Shown one piece after another: positions 1 through 5,938 of a stretch of 12,297 bases of DNA. Within the stretch, counting starts at the first letter, position 1, and each line of letters opens with the position of its first letter. Source of the DNA: Timburyella sp030842085 (GTDB lineage: Bacteria; Bacillota; Clostridia; Oscillospirales; Acutalibacteraceae); the NCBI GenBank assembly GCA_030842085.1, contig JAUUSE010000054.1, positions 1 through 12,297 on the forward strand, read 5' to 3'. Under the pieces are notes generated by a model. The model saw only the letters and a program-made list of their open reading frames with translations, made no database searches and was not told the DNA's origin. The translations under genes were made by a program, and so were the position numbers.

Positions 1-179
1 CATTAGGACTTAGGTGGATAACAAATTACAGCAGGACACGCTCTGAGAGAACAATGAAAGAGCGTCTTGCCGGCGAGATAATGGACGCTATAAACGGCAC
101 CGGCGGTGCAGTTAAGAAGCGTGAAGACATGCACAAGATGGCAGAAGCCAACAGGGCGTTTGCACATTATCGTTGGTAA
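1..179 (+). CDS. rpsG: 30S ribosomal protein S7, C-terminal part (5' end outside window)
   Basis: Small-subunit ribosomal protein that binds the 3' major domain of 16S rRNA and helps form the head of the 30S subunit near the E-site. Only the last 58 codons are inside the window, reading in frame from base 3 to the TAA at 177-179. The visible residues contain the classic S7 C-terminal signature: a GLRW start, a basic stretch, ERLAGEIMDA, then VKKRED, HKMAEANRAFAHYRW. It is followed 36 bases later by fusA, the usual bacterial str-operon order (rpsL-rpsG-fusA-tuf), so it is almost certainly co-transcribed with EF-G. There is no sign of damage. Identification rests on conserved C-terminal motifs and synteny. 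Confidence 0.96.
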   Translation, partial: LGLRWITNYSRTRSERTMKERLAGEIMDAINGTGGAVKKREDMHKMAEANRAFAHYRW

Positions 180-202
180 GTTATTGATTTTTAGAAGTTA
201 TG

Positions 203-209
203 AAGGAGG
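203..209 (+). promoter_or_regulatory. Ribosome binding site of fusA
   Basis: A perfect AAGGAGG lies 6 bases before the ATG at 216. It fixes the fusA start and indicates strong translation, as expected for EF-G. No separate promoter is apparent in the short rpsG-fusA gap. Confidence 0.85.
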
Positions 210-215
210 ACAATT

Positions 216-2297
216 ATGCCGAGGGAAGTTAGCCTCGAAATGACCAGAAATATTGGCATAATGGCCCACATCGACGCCGGAAAAACGACCACGACTGAGC
301 GCATACTTTTCTATACGGGCGTTACGCATAAGATGGGTGAAACTCATGAGGGTGCGGCAACGATGGACTGGATGGAGCAGGAGCAGGAAAGAGGTATAAC
401 AATAACCTCTGCTGCTACCACATGCTTCTGGAAGGGCCACCGTATCAATATAATAGATACTCCGGGTCACGTGGACTTCACGGTTGAGGTTGAAAGATCG
501 CTCCGCGTACTTGACGGTTCAGTTACCGTTTTCTGCGCAAAGGGCGGCGTTGAACCCCAGTCGGAGACGGTGTGGCGTCAGGCGGACAAATATATGGTGC
601 CGCGCATGGCGTATATAAACAAGATGGACATAATGGGTGCAGATTTCTACCGCGTTGTAGATATGATGCATGACCGTCTTAAGTGCAACGCCGTGCCTAT
701 ACAGCTGCCAATAGGAGCTGAAGATACCTTTAAGGGTATAATAGACCTAGTTGAAATGAAAGCGTATGTATATTACGACGACCTTGGAAAAGACATACGC
801 GTAGAAGAAATCCCCGACGACATGAAAGAGCAGGCTGAGGAATATCATCAGAAGCTGCTCGAGTCGGTTGCCGAGCAGGATGATGCTCTGCTTGAGAAAT
901 ATCTTGAGGGCGAAGAGCTCACTATAGATGAAATAAAATCCTGCATACGCAAGGCAACGATAGCCAACCATATGGTTCCGGTTACCTGCGGCACATCATA
1001 CCGCAATAAGGGCGTTCAGAAGCTCATTGACGCTATAGTAGATTATATGCCGGCGCCGGTAGATGTTCCGTCTATAAAGGGCGTAAATCCTGACACCGGC
1101 GAGGAATTAGAGCGTCATCCGAGCGACAGCGAGCCGTTCTCGGCTCTGGCCTTTAAGATAGCAGCCGACCCGTTTGTCGGAAAGCTCTGCTTCTTCCGTG
1201 TATATTCAGGCTCTGTAAAGGCAGGTTCTACCGTTTACAATGCCACTAAGGATAACAACGAGAGAATGGGCCGCATACTTCAGATGCACGCCAACCACAG
1301 GCGCGACCTTGAGGAATGCTATGCCGGTGATATAGCAGCGGCAGTTGGACTTAAGCAGACTACGACGGGCGATACATTATGCGATCCGAAATCTCCGGTT
1401 ATACTTGAGTCCATGGAATTCCCTGAGCCGGTTATACGCGTGGCGATTGAGCCTAAGACAAAGGCCGGTCAGGAGAAGATGGGTATAGCCCTTTCAAAGC
1501 TTGCCGAGGAAGACCCGACATTCAAGTGCTATACAGATGAAGAGACGGGCCAGACCATAATAGCTGGTATGGGTGAGCTTCATCTGGAAATTATAGTAGA
1601 CCGTCTGCTTCGCGAGTTTAAGGTTGAGGCTAATGTCGGTAAGCCGCAGGTTGCTTATAAGGAAACTGTGCGCAAGACGGCAGACGTTGACCACAAGTAT
1701 GCACGCCAGTCTGGTGGTAAGGGCCAGTACGGTCACGTTAAAATACTTGTTGAGCCTAACGAGCCGGGCAAGGGATATGAGTTTATAAATAAAATCGTCG
1801 GCGGCGCTATTCCGAAAGAATATATTCCGGCAGTTGATGCTGGTATTCAGGGAGCTATGCAGTCTGGCGTACTTGCAGGCTACAACGTAGTCGACGTAAA
1901 GGTTACGCTGTACGATGGTTCTTATCACGAGGTTGACTCGTCGGAGATGGCCTTTAAAATAGCCGGTTCCATGGCTTTTAAAGAGGCTATGAGAAAGGGC
2001 GATCCGGTACTGCTTGAGCCGATAATGAAAGTTGTTGTAACAACTCCTGAGGAGTACACCGGCGACGTTATAGGCGACCTTAACTCACGCCGCGGCATGA
2101 TACAGGGCATGGATGCGCTGTCATCGGGCACGCAGGTAACGGCGGAGGTACCGCTGTCAGAAATGTTTGGTTATGCGACTACACTTCGTTCAAAGACGCA
2201 GGGACGCGGCAACTATGTAATGGAGCCGAGCCATTATGCGGAGGTTCCGAAGTCGGTTGCAGACCAGATAATAAGTTCCAGATCAAAGGGCGAGTAA
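216..2297 (+). CDS. fusA: Translation elongation factor G (EF-G)
   Basis: Ribosomal GTPase that drives translocation of tRNA and mRNA after peptide bond formation and, with ribosome recycling factor, helps split ribosomes. The protein is 693 residues, the normal length for bacterial EF-G. The GTPase signatures are intact: P-loop AHIDAGKT at residues 17-24, switch I GITIT at 60-64, DTPGH at 81-85 and NKMD at 135-138. The later domains follow in order, including GMGELHLEI of domain III and the domain IV/V segment with a C-terminal YVMEPSHYAEVP. The ATG at 216 is preceded by AAGGAGG. It sits between rpsG and tuf as in other str operons. ATA is used very freely for isoleucine. A paralogous EF-G2 is unlikely given this position. 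Confidence 0.98.
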   Translation: MPREVSLEMTRNIGIMAHIDAGKTTTTERILFYTGVTHKMGETHEGAATMDWMEQEQERGITITSAATTCFWKGHRINIIDTPGHVDFTVEVERSLRVLDGSVTVFCAKGGVEPQSETVWRQADKYMVPRMAYINKMDIMGADFYRVVDMMHDRLKCNAVPIQLPIGAEDTFKGIIDLVEMKAYVYYDDLGKDIRVEEIPDDMKEQAEEYHQKLLESVAEQDDALLEKYLEGEELTIDEIKSCIRKATIANHMVPVTCGTSYRNKGVQKLIDAIVDYMPAPVDVPSIKGVNPDTGEELERHPSDSEPFSALAFKIAADPFVGKLCFFRVYSGSVKAGSTVYNATKDNNERMGRILQMHANHRRDLEECYAGDIAAAVGLKQTTTGDTLCDPKSPVILESMEFPEPVIRVAIEPKTKAGQEKMGIALSKLAEEDPTFKCYTDEETGQTIIAGMGELHLEIIVDRLLREFKVEANVGKPQVAYKETVRKTADVDHKYARQSGGKGQYGHVKILVEPNEPGKGYEFINKIVGGAIPKEYIPAVDAGIQGAMQSGVLAGYNVVDVKVTLYDGSYHEVDSSEMAFKIAGSMAFKEAMRKGDPVLLEPIMKVVVTTPEEYTGDVIGDLNSRRGMIQGMDALSSGTQVTAEVPLSEMFGYATTLRSKTQGRGNYVMEPSHYAEVPKSVADQIISSRSKGE

Positions 2298-2311
2298 TTG
2301 CTTAAATATAC

Positions 2312-2340
2312 TTGCAATTTTTGAAATAAGTTGATACAAT
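2312..2340 (+). promoter_or_regulatory. Predicted sigma-A-type promoter for tuf
   Basis: In the 103-base fusA-tuf gap, TTGCAA (2312-2317) and TACAAT (2335-2340) are separated by exactly 17 bases, a good match to TTGACA/TATAAT. Transcription would start near 2347, giving a leader of about 54 bases before tuf. A small inverted repeat ATAGCT/AGCTAT (2339-2344, 2355-2360) follows immediately. Together with read-through from the str operon, this would give extra EF-Tu transcription. Prediction from sequence only. Confidence 0.65.
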
Positions 2341-2383
2341 AGCTAATAAATAAAAGCTATAATAAAAATATCTTTATTTGTCT

Positions 2384-2391
2384 AAAGGAGG
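2384..2391 (+). promoter_or_regulatory. Ribosome binding site of tuf
   Basis: AAAGGAGG ends 9 bases before the ATG at 2401. It is a near-perfect anti-Shine-Dalgarno match that supports this start and high expression. Confidence 0.85.
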
Positions 2392-2400
2392 ATACATTAA

Positions 2401-3603
2401 ATGGCTAAGGCACATTTTGAAAGAAACAAACCTCACGTAAATGTTGGTACAATCGGTCACGTTGACCATGGTAAGACAACTCTTACCGCTGCAATAACCA
2501 AGGTATTGGCTATGAAGAACGGCGCTGAGTTCATGGCATACGACCAGATAGACAAGGCTCCGGAAGAGAGAGAGAGAGGAATAACAATAAACTCAGCTCA
2601 CGTTGAGTACGAGACAGACAACCGTCACTATGCACACGTTGACTGCCCCGGCCACGCTGACTATGTAAAGAACATGATTACTGGTGCTGCACAGATGGAC
2701 GGTGCTATACTGGTTGTATCGGCTGCTGACGGCCCGATGCCTCAGACTCGCGAGCACATTCTGCTTGCTCGTCAGGTTGGCGTTCCTTATATAGTTGTAT
2801 TCATGAACAAGTGCGACCAGGTTGACGATCCTGAGCTGCTTGAGCTTGTTGAGATGGAAATCCGTGAGATGCTTTCTGAGTATGACTTCCCGGGCGACGA
2901 GATTCCAATAATAAAGGGTTCTGCTCTTAAGGCTCTTGAGAGCACAAGCACCGACCCGAATGCTGAGGAGTACAAATGCATACTTGAGCTTATGGACGCT
3001 GTTGACAAGTTTATCCCGACACCTGACCGTAAGGCTGATCAGCCTTTCCTTATGCCTGTTGAGGACGTATTCACCATTACCGGACGCGGCACTGTTGCTA
3101 CTGGTAGGGTTGAGCGCGGCCAGCTTAAGAACGGCGAGGAAGTTGAGATAGTAGGTCTTACAGACGAGCGCAAGAAGGTTGTTGTAACAGGTATAGAGAT
3201 GTTCCGCAAGATTCTTGACTACGCTGAGGCAGGCGACAACATAGGTGCTCTGCTCCGTGGCGTACAGCGCAATGAGATTGAGCGCGGCCAGGTTCTCGCA
3301 AAGCCCGGCACAATCAATCCTCACACAAAGTTCCGTGGTCAGGTTTATGTTCTGACTAAGGACGAGGGTGGACGTCATACACCGTTCTTTAACAACTATC
3401 GTCCGCAGTTCTATTTCCGTACCACTGACGTTACCGGCGTTATCACTCTGCCGGAGGGTACAGAAATGTGCATGCCTGGCGATAACGTAGAGATGGATGT
3501 TGAGCTTATCACACCTATCGCTATAGAGACTGGACTTCGTTTCGCTATCCGTGAGGGCGGACGTACAGTTGGTTCAGGCGTTGTTTCTGCCATAGAGGGT
3601 TAA
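2401..3603 (+). CDS. tuf: Translation elongation factor Tu (EF-Tu)
   Basis: GTPase that carries aminoacyl-tRNA to the ribosomal A-site, and one of the most abundant proteins in the cell. At 400 residues it has the standard EF-Tu length. The G-domain shows GHVDHGKT at residues 19-26, GITIN at 60-64, DCPGH at 81-85 with the catalytic His85, and NKCD at 136-139. The beta-barrel domains 2 and 3 follow, with GRGTVATGRVERG and a C-terminal RFAIREGGRTVGSGVV. Codon use is more restricted than in neighbouring genes, for example frequent GTT and CGT, as expected for a highly expressed gene. It is the last gene of the str operon here: it has its own predicted promoter upstream and a hairpin terminator just downstream, followed by unrelated genes. 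Confidence 0.98.
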   Translation: MAKAHFERNKPHVNVGTIGHVDHGKTTLTAAITKVLAMKNGAEFMAYDQIDKAPEERERGITINSAHVEYETDNRHYAHVDCPGHADYVKNMITGAAQMDGAILVVSAADGPMPQTREHILLARQVGVPYIVVFMNKCDQVDDPELLELVEMEIREMLSEYDFPGDEIPIIKGSALKALESTSTDPNAEEYKCILELMDAVDKFIPTPDRKADQPFLMPVEDVFTITGRGTVATGRVERGQLKNGEEVEIVGLTDERKKVVVTGIEMFRKILDYAEAGDNIGALLRGVQRNEIERGQVLAKPGTINPHTKFRGQVYVLTKDEGGRHTPFFNNYRPQFYFRTTDVTGVITLPEGTEMCMPGDNVEMDVELITPIAIETGLRFAIREGGRTVGSGVVSAIEG

Positions 3604-3620
3604 TTTAAAATAAAGCAGAT

Positions 3621-3652
3621 AGCGGCAGGCTGTAAAGTCTGCCGCTTTGTTC
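3621..3652 (+). terminator. Predicted intrinsic terminator after tuf
   Basis: A 10-base-pair GC-rich stem (3621-3630 pairing with 3637-3646, one G-U wobble) with a 6-base loop is followed by CTTTGTTC. It begins 17 bases after the tuf stop codon. The T-tract is short and interrupted, so termination may be incomplete, but the position fits the end of the str operon. Confidence 0.75.
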
Positions 3653-3726
3653 ATATTGGTAAAACATCATCTTTAGAAAATGTAAAACAAAAATTCGGGT
3701 TTTATAGCTTGTAGAGGTAAAATAAT

Positions 3727-4320
3727 ATGCTAATTGAAAATACTCCTACACTTGAAACGCAAAGGCTTATATTAAGAAAGTTTTCTGTCAGCGATATAAC
3801 AGATATGCAGGCGCTTTACGGCGATAATGAGGTTAATAAGTTTCTGCCTTGGTTTCCAATGAAAACAAAAAACGAGGTTTATGAATATCTTAACAAAGCA
3901 ATATTTCCTTGCTATCAAATGGATATTGCATATAACTATGCTGTGACAATGAAAACAAACGGGCGGGTAATAGGCTATGTTCATATAAATGATATAGGCG
4001 ACAGCAATGACTTGGGGTATGCGCTTAATAAGGAATTTTGGCACCAGGGAATGGCATTTGAAGCGTGTTCTGCTGTAGTTGAAAGGTTTTTTAAAGCAGG
4101 ATTTCAGTTTATCACGGCAACACATGATATAAATAATCCAAGCAGCGGTGCAGTAATGAAAAAGCTTGGTATGACATATCGATACTCTTACAAAGAACAG
4201 TGGCAGCCAAAGAATATACCGGTAGTTTTTAGAATGTATCAGTTGGATTTTGACGGCATAGAACGGACATATGCCGGATATAAGAATAAATATCCATTTT
4301 TTGTGGAACAAATTTTATAA
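3727..4320 (+). CDS. GNAT-family N-acetyltransferase (RimJ/RimL-like)
   Basis: Predicted acetyl-CoA-dependent N-acetyltransferase of 197 residues. The start has the ETQRLILR motif (residues 10-17) typical of the RimJ/RimL-like branch. The acetyl-CoA binding motif A is visible as W105-x-QGMAFEA-113, and NNPSSGAVMKKLGM (136-149) is the usual motif B region of this group. The substrate cannot be read from sequence; relatives acetylate ribosomal protein N-termini, antibiotics or small amines. A modest GAGGT ribosome site lies about 10 bases before the ATG at 3727. The gene is visibly more AT-rich than the str genes before it, which suggests an acquired accessory gene. It is followed by a LysR-family gene 128 bases downstream. 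No terminator with a clear T-tract follows. Confidence 0.88.
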   Translation: MLIENTPTLETQRLILRKFSVSDITDMQALYGDNEVNKFLPWFPMKTKNEVYEYLNKAIFPCYQMDIAYNYAVTMKTNGRVIGYVHINDIGDSNDLGYALNKEFWHQGMAFEACSAVVERFFKAGFQFITATHDINNPSSGAVMKKLGMTYRYSYKEQWQPKNIPVVFRMYQLDFDGIERTYAGYKNKYPFFVEQIL

Positions 4321-4343
4321 GTGAAATTCTTTTAATTGTATAA

Positions 4344-4359
4344 ATGTATGAACATACAT
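4344..4359 (+). promoter_or_regulatory. Inverted repeat upstream of the LysR gene, candidate autoregulatory operator
   Basis: ATGTATG (4344-4350) and CATACAT (4353-4359) form a perfect palindrome around a two-base centre, lying just upstream of the predicted promoter at 4374-4402. LysR-type regulators commonly bind such dyads at roughly -50 to -75 of their own promoter. The flanking 9-mers TAAATGTAT (4341-4349) and AACATACAT (4351-4359) both recur in front of the alcohol dehydrogenase gene. The binding role is inferred. Confidence 0.45.
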
Positions 4360-4378
4360 CAAGGCTATATGCCTTGAT
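4358..4378 (+). repeat. Small hairpin between the acetyltransferase and LysR genes
   Basis: ATCAAGGC (4358-4365) pairs with GCCTTGAT (4371-4378) around a 5-base loop. There is no T-tract, only TAAATGG, so it would be a poor intrinsic terminator. It could weaken read-through from the acetyltransferase gene, and it overlaps the predicted -35 element of the LysR gene. Confidence 0.4.
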
Positions 4379-4402
4379 AAATGGAAAGATACATGTTATC
4401 AT
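4374..4402 (+). promoter_or_regulatory. Predicted promoter of the LysR-family gene
   Basis: TTGATA (4374-4379) and TATCAT (4397-4402) are separated by 17 bases. Each differs from the sigma-A consensus at one position. Transcription would begin near 4409, about 40 bases before the ATG at 4449. This suggests that the regulator is transcribed independently of the acetyltransferase gene. Confidence 0.6.
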
Positions 4403-4448
4403 TAATGCGGATATATCAAAAGACTGTATTTGGAATAGAGGATATTAA

Positions 4449-5384
4449 ATGAATGTTTTATTTTTCAAATATGCTATAGAGGTAGAACGTACCCGTTCTA
4501 TTTCGCAGGCGGCGGAGAATCTTTTCATGGCTCAGCCTAATTTGAGCAAGGCTATAAAAGAGATGGAAGATACGCTTGGCTTTAACATATTTGAAAGAAG
4601 CTCAAAGGGCGTTATTCCGACAATGCAGGGTAAGGAGTTTTTGGTGTACGCCAGAAATATCGTATCCCAGCTGGAAAAAATAGATTCCATTGCAAAGCCA
4701 AACAGCGCGGAACTTCAGTCGCTGAAAGTTTCAATTCCGCGAGGAACATATGTAGCGTACGGCATGGCTAACTTTGTGCTGGGACTTGATATGAGCAAGG
4801 GCATAGATATAAACGTTCAGGAGACAAATTCTGTGCAGACTATTAATAATATCGCCGGCGGTCAGTACGGAATTGGCATTATAAGATATCAGACAAAATA
4901 TGAAAAGTATTTTTTGGACTTTTTGTCCGAAAAGGACTTGCGGCATGAGACCATATGGGAGTTTGACAGCCTGATACTTTTCTCAAAGGAGCATAAGCTC
5001 GCAAATCAGCCGGATATAAGATATGAGCAGCTTGCGGATTTTATAGAGATTATGCACGGCGATAATATTGTACCGTATCTTTCGGCGAGTGACGGCCGCA
5101 ATTATGAAAATCATCGCACCGATAAACGAATATGTCTTTATGAGCGCTGCAATCAGTTTGAACTGCTGACAAAAGTTCCCACTACATATTTGTGGGTATC
5201 GCCTATTCCGGATGACATTTTGCGGCGCTATGACTTGGTGCAGCGAAGGTGTATAACGGAAAATCGGCGCAGCAAGGACGTTTTAATTTATCCGTCGGGA
5301 TATAAGCTTACATCTATGGACAAAAAGTTTATAGATAAGCTTTATGAGGCAAAAAATGAGGTGGCTTTTGAGAACTACGAATAA
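4449..5384 (+). CDS. LysR-family transcriptional regulator
   Basis: DNA-binding regulator of 311 residues, the usual size for the family. The N-terminal winged helix-turn-helix spans about residues 1-60. It shows the standard pattern: R16-SISQAAENLFMAQPNLSKAIKEME, then LGFNIFER, a small wing, and a T-x-x-GKEFL segment leading into the linker helix. The rest (about 90-300) is the periplasmic-binding-protein-like effector domain; its ligand is not recognisable. An AGAGG ribosome site lies 7 bases before the ATG. Unlike many LysR genes, it is not divergent from a target gene: the next gene is the alcohol dehydrogenase 554 bases downstream on the same strand. Shared 9-mers in front of both genes make autoregulation plus control of the dehydrogenase a testable idea. 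Family assignment is sound; the target is inference. Confidence 0.92.
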   Translation: MNVLFFKYAIEVERTRSISQAAENLFMAQPNLSKAIKEMEDTLGFNIFERSSKGVIPTMQGKEFLVYARNIVSQLEKIDSIAKPNSAELQSLKVSIPRGTYVAYGMANFVLGLDMSKGIDINVQETNSVQTINNIAGGQYGIGIIRYQTKYEKYFLDFLSEKDLRHETIWEFDSLILFSKEHKLANQPDIRYEQLADFIEIMHGDNIVPYLSASDGRNYENHRTDKRICLYERCNQFELLTKVPTTYLWVSPIPDDILRRYDLVQRRCITENRRSKDVLIYPSGYKLTSMDKKFIDKLYEAKNEVAFENYE

Positions 5385-5595
5385 TTATGATTGCTCAAAT
5401 GGTGCTGATTTGGATTTTTAGCAGGGAAATGTAAGTCATAAATAGTACTGCCGGTGCATTATTTGGAATTTATTATCATGTTTGCTGCATTTGATTATAT
5501 ATTTTTACGTAAGAATTTATTCGAATTTGCTTCATACAACACTTATTTTCCTTTGCGCTGCTTATGTCAAAAATATATCTTTATAATACGAAATT
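5385..5595. other. AT-rich non-coding stretch after the LysR gene
   Basis: No open frame of useful length with a ribosome site is visible on either strand. No tRNA, recognisable RNA or insertion-sequence end is seen. It separates the LysR stop codon from the terminator at 5596. Confidence 0.6.
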
Positions 5596-5633
5596 AAAAG
5601 CATATCAAATTGGAATAACGATATGCTTTTTTT
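5596..5633 (+). terminator. Predicted intrinsic terminator
   Basis: A perfect 11-base-pair stem (AAAAGCATATC at 5596-5606 with GATATGCTTTT at 5620-5630) has a 13-base loop and runs into seven T residues (5627-5633). The stem is AT-rich but well formed. It lies 211 bases after the LysR gene and would isolate the downstream promoter. The A-run on the left could also let it act on the minus strand. Confidence 0.65.
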
Positions 5634-5671
5634 ATATAGAAACAGATGCGCTTTTAATAGAAAAATAAAAA

Positions 5672-5699
5672 TTATGTAAAATATAATACATTATGTAAA
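5672..5699. repeat. Short direct repeat TTATGTAAA, two copies
   Basis: TTATGTAAA occurs at 5672-5680 and 5691-5699, 19 bases apart, in a very AT-rich stretch between the terminator and the alcohol dehydrogenase control region. It may be a regulatory element or simply low-complexity DNA. Confidence 0.35.
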
Positions 5700-5795
5700 T
5701 TAAATTAAAAGAAAATAAATTTATAATGAAAAATGTCGAGTCTGAAAAATGCGATGATAAAGGCTCAATTTGAAAAAATATATAGTGCGATTAAC

Positions 5796-5831
5796 ATACA
5801 TTTATCGATAGTTTTGTATCGATAAATGTAT
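5796..5831 (+). promoter_or_regulatory. Long inverted repeat upstream of the alcohol dehydrogenase gene
   Basis: A perfect 15-base inverted repeat, ATACATTTATCGATA at 5796-5810 and its complement at 5817-5831, is separated by 6 bases (GTTTTG). It is centred about 73 bases before the predicted transcription start. No T-tract follows, so it is more likely a protein-binding dyad than a terminator. It contains two of the three TATCGATA octamers in this region. Confidence 0.55.
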
Positions 5832-5838
5832 ATCGATA
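5803..5838 (+). repeat. Three TATCGATA octamers at a 14-base period
   Basis: The self-complementary octamer TATCGATA occurs at 5803-5810, 5817-5824 and 5831-5838, each separated by exactly 6 bases. The last copy directly abuts a TGCGATTA repeat. Such regular spacing of a palindromic site suggests cooperative binding by a dimeric regulator. Confidence 0.55.
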
Positions 5839-5851
5839 TGCGATTATTATA

Positions 5852-5880
5852 TTTACATATTGCGATTAATTTGATAAAAT
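5852..5880 (+). promoter_or_regulatory. Predicted promoter of the alcohol dehydrogenase gene
   Basis: TTTACA (5852-5857) and TAAAAT (5875-5880), 17 bases apart, each match the sigma-A consensus at five of six positions. Transcription would start near 5887, about 52 bases before the start codon at 5939. The promoter lies immediately downstream of the repeat array, and one TGCGATTA copy falls in its spacer. Confidence 0.55.
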
Positions 5881-5938
5881 CTAAGCAGACCAAAAATGTT
5901 TAAAACAATTTAAAATTTGAGCAATGGAGGAATTAAGT

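Larger units (their letters stand above)
5786..5868 (+). promoter_or_regulatory. TGCGATTA direct repeats, candidate operators
   Basis: Three exact copies of TGCGATTA lie at 5786-5793, 5839-5846 and 5861-5868, and a one-mismatch copy (TGCGATGA) at 5750-5757. The exact copies are 53 and 22 bases apart, close to 5 and 2 helical turns, so they would face the same side of the DNA. The last copy sits inside the spacer of the predicted promoter. A protein bound there would block RNA polymerase, and one bound upstream could activate. The regulator is unknown. Confidence 0.5.

Noticed and set aside
2593..3378. 261-residue open frame on the minus strand inside tuf
   Set aside because: It is an antisense shadow of the tuf coding sequence, with no ribosome site and no recognisable protein features.
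5897..5908. TGTTTAAAACAA as a Rex operator in front of the alcohol dehydrogenase gene
   Set aside because: It resembles only part of the TTGTTAA-N4-TTAACAA type consensus, lacks the correct spacing, and lies in AT-rich DNA where such matches are common.
5924..5938. Upstream in-frame ATG extending the alcohol dehydrogenase by five residues
   Set aside because: This ATG is part of the ATGGAGG that supplies the ribosome binding site for the ATG at 5939. The shorter start gives the family's usual N-terminus and good spacing.
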